A stretch of 13,834 bases of DNA. It comes from Acidobacteriaceae bacterium (GTDB taxonomy: Bacteria; Acidobacteriota; Terriglobia; Terriglobales; SbA1). The notes under the pieces were generated by a model. The model was not told where the DNA came from. It did no database searches and was given only the letters and a program-made list of their open reading frames with translations. A program made the translations under genes and the position numbers. Every line of letters starts with the position of its first letter. Within the stretch, counting starts at the first letter, position 1. This document shows positions 6,090 through 12,181 of this stretch, piece after piece. The DNA lies in the NCBI GenBank assembly GCA_003136335.1, contig PLEA01000612.1, positions 1 through 13,834 on the forward strand, written 5' to 3'.

Positions 6090-7427
6090 ATGCATACGCG
6101 TCGTCGGGGGTCTCTGCTTTTTTCTCTCATGGTTGTGCTATTGTTTGTCGCGTTGAATCAGCCCAGCGCGCTGGCGGTTCCAAGCTATGCGCGGCAGACG
6201 GGGTTGGCGTGCAGTGGTTGCCACTACGCGCCTCCGGAACTCAACCCCGCCGGACGAAGGTTCAAGCTGCTCGGTTACGTGGATAAGGGAGATGACACCA
6301 AAACCATAAAGGCCGATGGAGGCAAAAAGCGGGCCGCGCTTGACCTTCTGTCTTCGCTGCCCCTTTCCCTAATGCTTGAGACCTCATTTACCTCAACTAA
6401 GTCTCCGATACCGACGTCCCAGAACGGCAGTTTTGAATTTCCGCAAGACATTTCGCTCTTCCTTTCTGGTGCATGGACCAGCAACATCGGCAGCTTTTTG
6501 CAGGTGACTTACGACACCCAAAACGACCATCTCACCAGTGATAATACGGATATCCGTTACGCGAATAAGACGAAACTGGGCGGCAAGGAACTGGTTTACG
6601 GCCTGGACCTCAACAACAATCCAACCGTCGAGGACCTTTGGAACAGTACGCCGGCATGGGGTTTCCCGTGGATCAACAGCGATTTTGCACCGACTCCCTC
6701 CGCCCGCGCCCTCATTAATGGCGGTTTGGCGCAGGACGTTGCAGGGTTCGGTGGCTTTGCCATGTGGGACAACCATCTTTATCTGGACGCAGCAATCTAT
6801 CGCTCGGAACACGTGGGCGGTCCTCAGCCGAACCCAGGAGATGGTTCTACAAACAACATCCGCGGCCTTGCTCCATACTGGCGCCTCGCCTGGCAGGAAT
6901 CGACGGGTACGACGCAGTATGAGTTCGGCACTTATGGCATACATGTGCGGAACACCGCATTCACCGGACCCGGCCCCGAGGATGAGTACACAGACTGGGC
7001 CCTGGATACTCAAATTGATCGGACGCTATTCAGGACGGATGTGCTTTCGTTTCGGGGCACATATATCCGCGAAAACTCTGATTTGTTGGCCAGCGGGTTT
7101 GGCTCAAATCATCTGAATACTTTTCTGGCAAATGCCGAATACCATTTCGGCAATCGCTATACCGGCACATTCGGTGTGTTCAATACCGGCGGCACGGTCA
7201 ATCCGGGGCTGTATGCGCCGAGTCCGGTGACCGGCAGCGCCAATGGAGACCCGAGAGGCGCAGGATATATTGCGAACTTCTCGTATTGGCCCTGGCAGAA
7301 TCTGCAACTGGCAGCGCAATACACCGGATATACACGGTTCAATGGCGGCACGACCAACTACGACGCTTCGGGTCGCAACGCCAGTGCCAACAACACAGTT
7401 TATCTGGATGCGAAGTTTATTTTCTGA
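6090..7427 (+). CDS. Outer-membrane monohaem cytochrome c / beta-barrel porin (Cyc2-like architecture)
   Basis: The 445-residue protein has a signal peptide (MHTRRR, hydrophobic core, ALA cleavage near residue 29). One haem c site, CSGCH (Cys41, Cys44, His45), follows in the context YARQTGLACSGCHYAPPELNP and then GRRFKLLGY. The remaining ~380 residues look like a transmembrane beta-barrel: alternating aromatic/polar strands (FLQVTYDTQ, YEFGTYGIHV, YIANFSYWPW, LQLAAQYTGY), Gly/Asn-rich loops and a terminal strand ending in Phe (VYLDAKFIF), the usual barrel-assembly signal. An N-terminal haem fused to a ~16-strand porin is the layout of Cyc2-type iron-oxidising cytochromes, and the ARQTG...C..CH...P.L...GR.FK pattern is shared with them. 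Related acidobacterial porins exist without known substrate, so Fe(II) oxidation is only a hypothesis. A TATAAT promoter and a Crp-type operator precede it. The cupredoxin gene follows after 47 bases. Confidence 0.8.
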   Translation: MHTRRRGSLLFSLMVVLLFVALNQPSALAVPSYARQTGLACSGCHYAPPELNPAGRRFKLLGYVDKGDDTKTIKADGGKKRAALDLLSSLPLSLMLETSFTSTKSPIPTSQNGSFEFPQDISLFLSGAWTSNIGSFLQVTYDTQNDHLTSDNTDIRYANKTKLGGKELVYGLDLNNNPTVEDLWNSTPAWGFPWINSDFAPTPSARALINGGLAQDVAGFGGFAMWDNHLYLDAAIYRSEHVGGPQPNPGDGSTNNIRGLAPYWRLAWQESTGTTQYEFGTYGIHVRNTAFTGPGPEDEYTDWALDTQIDRTLFRTDVLSFRGTYIRENSDLLASGFGSNHLNTFLANAEYHFGNRYTGTFGVFNTGGTVNPGLYAPSPVTGSANGDPRGAGYIANFSYWPWQNLQLAAQYTGYTRFNGGTTNYDASGRNASANNTVYLDAKFIF

Positions 7428-7474
7428 CACGCAGGTGAGCCATCATCAACAACTCTAAAAAGGAGAACAACTCA

Positions 7475-8056
7475 ATGAAGTGCAAGGCATTCGTACTCGT
7501 GGTACTGACAGCAGGGCTGTGCAGCGCGGCGTGGGCAGGCGACATCGAGGGCAAAGTTACCGGAATGAAGGGGCAATCGGTGGTTTACGTCGAGGCTATT
7601 TCGGGCAAAACGTTTCCCGCTCCCAAAGAGCACCCGGTGATGAATCAAAAAGCGCTGGTGTTTGTGCCGCACATCATGGTTGTACAACAGGGCACAACGA
7701 TTGACTTCCTGAATAGCGACACCGTGCAGCACAACGTCTTCTGGACTGCGATCGGCAGCGATAAGAAAGCAGGACACAATCTCGGCACGTGGCCCAAGGG
7801 GGAAAAGCGATCCTTTACTTTCGATAAGGCGGGTGTCGTGCCGCTGCTCTGCAATGTACACCCGGAAATGGGCGCCTATATCATTGTCAGCCCAACTTCC
7901 TATTTTGCCGAAACCGACGACAGCGGCAATTACAAGATCAAAGACGTTCCGGACGGCGGCTACACCGTGACCGCCTGGCATGAAGGCGCCAAGAACCAGT
8001 CCAAGCCGGTGACTGTGGCCGGCGGGGGCAAAGCGGATTTCACCCTGAGCAAGTGA
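7475..8056 (+). CDS. Periplasmic cupredoxin (plastocyanin-like) with C-terminal carboxypeptidase-regulatory-like domain
   Basis: The 193-residue protein has a signal peptide ending WAG near residue 22, a copper-binding cupredoxin fold (about 23-140) and a small beta-sandwich (about 145-193). The type 1 copper ligands are visible: His86 in VQHNVFW, then Cys126, His129 and Met132 in LLCNVHPEMGAY. Upstream strands read GTTIDFLNSD, as in plastocyanins and azurins. The last domain (DDSGNYKIKDVPDGGY, then TVTAWHEG) resembles carboxypeptidase regulatory-like modules. Such proteins carry single electrons in the periplasm. AAGGAG at 7460-7465 is the ribosome binding site, and a strong terminator follows the stop codon. 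Its place directly behind an outer-membrane cytochrome, and just ahead of a b6f-like operon, makes it a candidate shuttle between the two (inference). It lacks the greater length typical of copper oxidases. Confidence 0.88.
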   Translation: MKCKAFVLVVLTAGLCSAAWAGDIEGKVTGMKGQSVVYVEAISGKTFPAPKEHPVMNQKALVFVPHIMVVQQGTTIDFLNSDTVQHNVFWTAIGSDKKAGHNLGTWPKGEKRSFTFDKAGVVPLLCNVHPEMGAYIIVSPTSYFAETDDSGNYKIKDVPDGGYTVTAWHEGAKNQSKPVTVAGGGKADFTLSK

Positions 8057-8073
8057 GGAGTAACAAAGCGAGA

Positions 8074-8119
8074 GCAACGGGGAGCGGCAGAGCGATCGAC
8101 GCTCGCTCCCCGTGCTTTT
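8074..8119 (+). terminator. Rho-independent terminator after the cupredoxin gene
   Basis: A perfect 10-bp stem, ACGGGGAGCG (8077-8086) with CGCTCCCCGT (8104-8113), is extended at the base by AGC/GCT around one bulged A and inside by AGCG/CGCT. It is followed by TTTT at 8116-8119. It starts 18 bases after the cupredoxin stop and separates that operon from the next one. Confidence 0.85.
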
Positions 8120-8199
8120 CATCGCTCTCTTCATCGCCAGTCGTGAGCCGGGAAAAGCCGGGTGACGTTCAGCCTTCCTAAAGGCTACAAGGTGCCTTC

Positions 8200-10158
8200 A
8201 TGCTGAAACGATTCAAAAACAAAAAGGTCGACGGGGACTGGCTGAACACGAACTTCCCCTGCATGATGGCCTGCCCGGCGCACACCAACGCCGGGCGGTA
8301 TGTCGGCCTGATCGCCGAGGGCCGCTTCGAAGAGGCCTATCGCATAGCGCGCGACCCCAATCCGCTAGCCAGCATCTGCGGGAGAGTGTGTGCTCATCCC
8401 TGTGAGACCGCATGCCGCCGCGGCGAGATTGACCGGCCCATTTCCATCCGCGCTCTCAAGCGTTTTCTCACCGAGCAGTTTGGGCCTGAGTCGAAACATC
8501 CCATCCACGTGAATGAAGGACGGGGGCAGAAGAAACTTCCTTATAAGGTAGCGGTCGTAGGCGGCGGCCCCGTGGGACTTTCGGCCGCGCACGATCTCGC
8601 CCTCATGGGATACCCCGTCACGATTTTCGAAGCGGCGCCCGTTGCCGGCGGAATGCTCTACCTTGGAATCCCGGAATACCGCCTGCCCCGCGACGTGGTG
8701 GAAGCGCAGGTGCGCGAGATACTCGAGACCGGCGACATCACGCTCAAGCTGAATCATGCGGCCGGCCGCGACTTCACGATTTCCGATCTGCGCCGTCAGG
8801 GGTTTGATGCCGTGCTCATCGCCGTGGGAGCGCATCGCAGCCGCGATCTCAGCATCCCCGGTGTTGATCTCGATGGCGTGCACAAAGGCATCGACTTTCT
8901 GCTCAATGTGAACCTGGGCTACAAATTTACCATCGGCAAGAAAGTGATCGTGATCGGCGGCGGCAACGTAGCTATGGACGTGGCCCGCTCGGCAGCGCGC
9001 GAAGTAGTGCGCCAGCATGCGGGCGGCGTGGAGGATGCCGAGCCTTCTGCCGAAAACGTGACCGCGGTCGCCACCCGGGAGATGGTCGACATTTCCCTTT
9101 CTGCGCTGCGCATGGGCGCGCGCGAGGTGAATCTCGTCTGCCTGGAGCCTCGCGAAGAAATGCCTGCTGCTCTGGAAGAAATTGAGGAAGCCGAACAGGA
9201 AGGCATCCGCATGCACCCGGGTCTCGGCCCAAAGCGCATGGTGGGCAAAGATGGCAAGGTGGTAGCACTGGAGACGCTCAAAACCAAATGGGTCTTCGAT
9301 CAGAACAAACGCTTCAACCCGGCGTTTTTCGAGGGCAGCGAAAGCCAGATCGAGTGCGACACCATCATCATGGCGATCGGCCAGGCCCCGCGCCTCGATT
9401 TCCTCACGCCCGAAGATAAAGTTGAACTGTCTCCACGCGGCCTGATCGCCGTCAATCCGCAAACGCTGATGACGTCGGCTCCTGGGATCTTCGCCGGAGG
9501 TGACTGCGTCTTTGGCCCACGTTTGATTATCGACAGCGTAGGCGACGGCAAACGCGCGTCAGTCGGAATCGACGAATACCTTCGCAAGAACAAACATCCC
9601 GAACCCATCATCGAGGTCGAAATATTGAAGCGGCACGTGATGCCGCTGGATTATCTGGATATCAACCGCCAGCCGGTGCCCATGCTTCCTCTCGAGCGTC
9701 GCACCGGCGTGACTGAAGTGGAAATTGGCTACGATGCTCCTGCCGCGATGGCGGAAGCGCAACGCTGCCTGCACTGCTGGGTCAACACGATTTTCGAAGG
9801 CACGCCGGAAGACGGCAGCATGTGCATTTTGTGCGGCGGTTGCGTCGATGTTTGTCCGGAGAAATGTCTGGAGCTGGTTTCGCTTAATCGCATCGCGTTC
9901 GAACCCCAGACCGTGCAGCACATCCGCGACAACCAAGAATGTTTCGGCGTGGAATTCGACAAAGTAGTGGCTGACGAACTGGGAATCGTTACCGGCTCCG
10001 CCATGTTGAAGGATGAGACGCGTTGCATCCGCTGCGGTCTCTGTGCCATGCGCTGTCCGGTAGGCACGATCACCATGGAGTCATACAACCTTATCCCCGC
10101 CGAACCGACCGGGTTGATCTCGGTGGCGGCAATTGGAGCGGGATTGCAGTCGAAGTAG
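8200..10158 (+). CDS. GltD-like FAD/NAD(P) oxidoreductase with N- and C-terminal iron-sulfur domains
   Basis: The 652-residue protein starts with a GltD-type Fe-S domain: Cys21 and Cys25 in PCMMACPAHTN, and Cys60, 64, 68, 72 in CGRVCAHPCETAC. An FAD-binding Rossmann fold follows (VVGGGPVGLSAA, GGG at 121-123; GGMLYLGIPEYRLP), with an NAD(P)-binding fold inserted (VIVIGGGNVAMDVARSA, GGG at 253-255) and the closing FAD motif GIFAGGDC. The C-terminus has CLHC (523, 526), CILCGGCVDVCP (542, 545, 548, 552) and CIRCGLCAMRCP (609, 612, 615, 619), enough for two ferredoxin-type 4Fe-4S clusters. GltD itself is about 470 residues and lacks this tail. It is cytoplasmic: no signal or membrane helix. AAGGTG at 8189-8194 serves ATG 8200, and the Rieske gene follows after 13 bases. 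Its place as first gene of a b6f-like operon suggests electron exchange between NAD(P)H or ferredoxin and the quinone pool (inference). Confidence 0.9.
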   Translation: MLKRFKNKKVDGDWLNTNFPCMMACPAHTNAGRYVGLIAEGRFEEAYRIARDPNPLASICGRVCAHPCETACRRGEIDRPISIRALKRFLTEQFGPESKHPIHVNEGRGQKKLPYKVAVVGGGPVGLSAAHDLALMGYPVTIFEAAPVAGGMLYLGIPEYRLPRDVVEAQVREILETGDITLKLNHAAGRDFTISDLRRQGFDAVLIAVGAHRSRDLSIPGVDLDGVHKGIDFLLNVNLGYKFTIGKKVIVIGGGNVAMDVARSAAREVVRQHAGGVEDAEPSAENVTAVATREMVDISLSALRMGAREVNLVCLEPREEMPAALEEIEEAEQEGIRMHPGLGPKRMVGKDGKVVALETLKTKWVFDQNKRFNPAFFEGSESQIECDTIIMAIGQAPRLDFLTPEDKVELSPRGLIAVNPQTLMTSAPGIFAGGDCVFGPRLIIDSVGDGKRASVGIDEYLRKNKHPEPIIEVEILKRHVMPLDYLDINRQPVPMLPLERRTGVTEVEIGYDAPAAMAEAQRCLHCWVNTIFEGTPEDGSMCILCGGCVDVCPEKCLELVSLNRIAFEPQTVQHIRDNQECFGVEFDKVVADELGIVTGSAMLKDETRCIRCGLCAMRCPVGTITMESYNLIPAEPTGLISVAAIGAGLQSK

Positions 10159-10171
10159 GTAAGAAACACAC

Positions 10172-10666
10172 ATGCCAGACGAAACCAAGCCCGCAAACCC
10201 TGACAACGCGGTCGGCCGCCGCCAATTCTTTGCGAAACTTGGCTTGGGATCGCTTGGCATCGCTGCTGCCGGCACGGCCGCCTTCGCGTATCAGTTCCTC
10301 GAGCCGAATGTGCTGTACGAACCCTCGCCCGTGGTCAACGCCGGAAAGCCCGACCGCTATCCGCTCGATTCCGTCACGCTCGATGTAAACTCGGGCATCT
10401 ACATTGTTCATTCGCAGGAAGGCTACTTCTCGCTCAGCGCGGTGTGCACGCATCTAGGATGCCTCACGGCGTGGAAACCGGAACTGAACCTGATTGCATG
10501 CCCGTGCCATGGCAGCAAGTTCGAGCGCGATGGGAAAAAGATCGAGGGGCCTGCGCCCAGGCCGCTGCCGTGGAAACGCATCTGGCTTAACGACGACGGA
10601 GATCTGCTGGTGGACCGCTCCACCGAAGTTCCTCCACTGCAGCGGGATTCCTTGGTGAGGGTCTAA
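10172..10666 (+). CDS. Rieske [2Fe-2S] protein of the bc/b6f-like complex
   Basis: The 164-residue protein has both Rieske boxes: CTHLGC (Cys92, His94, disulfide Cys97) and CPCHGS (Cys110, disulfide Cys112, His113). These give two Cys and two His cluster ligands. The N-terminus has GRRQFFAKLG followed by a Gly/Ala-rich hydrophobic stretch (about 22-40), a twin-arginine signal that stays as membrane anchor. The conserved GPAPRPLP follows the second box, as in quinol-oxidising Rieske proteins. It passes electrons from quinol to a c-type cytochrome outside the membrane. It sits immediately before the cytochrome b gene (4-base gap). Confidence 0.95.
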   Translation: MPDETKPANPDNAVGRRQFFAKLGLGSLGIAAAGTAAFAYQFLEPNVLYEPSPVVNAGKPDRYPLDSVTLDVNSGIYIVHSQEGYFSLSAVCTHLGCLTAWKPELNLIACPCHGSKFERDGKKIEGPAPRPLPWKRIWLNDDGDLLVDRSTEVPPLQRDSLVRV

Positions 10667-10669
10667 GCA

Positions 10670-11464
10670 ATGGCCAAGACAGTAGACCAATATTTCGACG
10701 ACTTACGCGGCACGCGGGTGTGGCGCTCGATCTTCCGCAGCGGCACCGGCTCGAGCACACTGAAGCGCGCGCTGGCCATCCAGCAGAACGTGTTTCTGCA
10801 CCTGTTTTCCACCAAGGTGCGCACGCGCATGCTGGGCTTTAGCGCGACATGGTATTTGGGAACGCTGACGTTGGGGACGTTTCTGATTCTGATCGCAACC
10901 GGAATCCCTCTGATGCTTTACTACCACCCCTCCACGCCGCAGGCTTACGCCGATACGAAAGACTTGCAGTTCGTGGTTTCCTCCGGAATGTTTCTGCGCA
11001 ATCTACATCGCTGGTCGGCACACGCCATGGTTTTCCTGGTCTTTGCGCATATGTTTAAGGTTTTTTATCGCGGCGCCTACCGGGCCCCGCGCGAATTCAA
11101 CTGGGTGATCGGTGTGATTCTTTTGTTGATGACGCTGCTACTCAGCTATACCGGCTACCTGCTTCCCTGGGACCAACTGGCCTACTGGGCAATTACGGTC
11201 GGATCGAATATCGCTTCTGCGGTCCCGGTAATGGGCAACAAAATTCACTTCATGCTGCTGGGTGGGAACGCGGTCAACGCCAACGCGCTGCTGCGCTTCT
11301 ATGTGCTGCATTGCATGATTCTGCCGTTGATGGCGATGTTCTTCGTCGCCATCCATTTCTGGCGCATCCGCAAGGACGGCGGCCTCTACGCCCATGCCAG
11401 CGAACCGGCGACGCTGCGGGCGAATGCTGCCAGCAGCGACACCACCGCGAAGGATGGACAATAG
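10670..11464 (+). CDS. Cytochrome b6-like protein (N-terminal half of cytochrome b)
   Basis: The 264-residue membrane protein has four predicted helices and four haem-ligating histidines: His113/His127 in [17 protein letters not shown] and His214/His229 in YVLHCM...VAIHF. The second pair is 15 residues apart, as in cytochrome b6 of b6f complexes, rather than 14 as in bc1 cytochrome b. The Qo-site motif [12 protein letters not shown] is present. At the position where b6 carries the cysteine for the extra covalent haem ci (pattern YCLGG), this protein has WYLGT, so that haem bond looks absent; this rests on a by-eye alignment. A ~50-residue N-terminal extension precedes helix A. The stop is two bases before the next gene's start, so translation is probably coupled. 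The b6/subunit IV split and the histidine spacing both point to a b6f-type ancestry. Confidence 0.93.
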   Translation: MAKTVDQYFDDLRGTRVWRSIFRSGTGSSTLKRALAIQQNVFLHLFSTKVRTRMLGFSATWYLGTLTLGTFLILIATGIPLMLYYHPSTPQAYADTKDLQFVVSSGMFLRNLHRWSAHAMVFLVFAHMFKVFYRGAYRAPREFNWVIGVILLLMTLLLSYTGYLLPWDQLAYWAITVGSNIASAVPVMGNKIHFMLLGGNAVNANALLRFYVLHCMILPLMAMFFVAIHFWRIRKDGGLYAHASEPATLRANAASSDTTAKDGQ

Positions 11465-11466
11465 TC

Positions 11467-12174
11467 ATGGCCGACTCCAAAGACTTCACCGCGGGCGTCG
11501 ATTCCAACGCAAAGAAGTCTCCGCGCCGCATCGTTTTCATCACTCGCCGCACTTCGGCTCAGGTCAAGACCGACAGTGAAGATCAGGTGCAGACTTTTCC
11601 CGAGGTTCTGTTTCGCGCGGCCGTCGCCATTCAAGTGCTTGCCATTGCGCTGGTATGGATCTCATTGATCTTCAACGCACCGCTCGAAGGCCTGGCCGAT
11701 CCTTCACACACTCCCAATCCGGCAAAAGCACCCTGGTACTTTCTCGGACTGCAAGAGATGCTGCACTACTTTCCGCCGGTTGTCGCAGGTGTGCTTGTGC
11801 CCGGGTTGGTGGTGATGGCGCTGATCGTGATTCCGTACTTTAAGGTCAACATCGAAGCGGATGGGCTTTTCCTGAAGGACCGCCAGCAGCGGCTGCAGAT
11901 CTTCTATTTAGTTGCGAGCGCTCTGTCGTTGTTCCTGTTGTTTTTCAAGGTGTATGCGGCTCTCGTCCCCACGTTAATCATGGCCGGAGCGATGATCCTG
12001 GCGGCGCAGAGTTCTCCTCAATCGTCCTCGGCTTTCCGGCGCTATCTGGCGGCAAGGCCGCTTTCCTATTGGGTTATGACATGGTTCTTGTTCGAACTGG
12101 TGGTGCTGACTGCCATCGGCATATTCTTCCGCGGGCCAGGCTGGGCCTGGGTTTGGCCGTGGCAAGGGTCTTAA
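11467..12174 (+). CDS. Cytochrome b6f subunit IV-like protein (C-terminal half of cytochrome b)
   Basis: The 235-residue protein has about five hydrophobic helices (near residues 50-69, 105-125, 144-160, 165-180, 203-221) after a charged 40-residue N-terminal arm. TPNPAKAPWYFLGLQEM (about 82-98) is the counterpart of the PEWY segment of subunit IV and of cytochrome b, which closes the quinol-oxidation pocket. Here the PEWY glutamate is replaced, leaving APWY, a form I associate with bacterial split-b complexes. Chloroplast subunit IV has ~160 residues and three helices, so this one carries two extra. An in-frame ATG at 11311 lies within the preceding gene; I chose 11467 because it follows the cytochrome b stop at once and AAGGA (about 11450) precedes it. 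Confidence 0.9.
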   Translation: MADSKDFTAGVDSNAKKSPRRIVFITRRTSAQVKTDSEDQVQTFPEVLFRAAVAIQVLAIALVWISLIFNAPLEGLADPSHTPNPAKAPWYFLGLQEMLHYFPPVVAGVLVPGLVVMALIVIPYFKVNIEADGLFLKDRQQRLQIFYLVASALSLFLLFFKVYAALVPTLIMAGAMILAAQSSPQSSSAFRRYLAARPLSYWVMTWFLFELVVLTAIGIFFRGPGWAWVWPWQGS

Positions 12175-12181
12175 TGCGCTC

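Noticed and set aside
8171..8198. AGCCTT / AAGGCT and AAGG / CCTT pairings around the ribosome binding site of the oxidoreductase gene
   Set aside because: Could suggest a riboswitch-like fold hiding the ribosome binding site, but the stems are only 4-6 bp and no known riboswitch core is present.
8365..9462. 365-codon minus-strand frame
   Set aside because: It is the antisense of the GltD-like oxidoreductase, whose plus-strand frame has clear FAD, NAD(P) and Fe-S motifs; the antisense product is His/Arg-rich and matches nothing.
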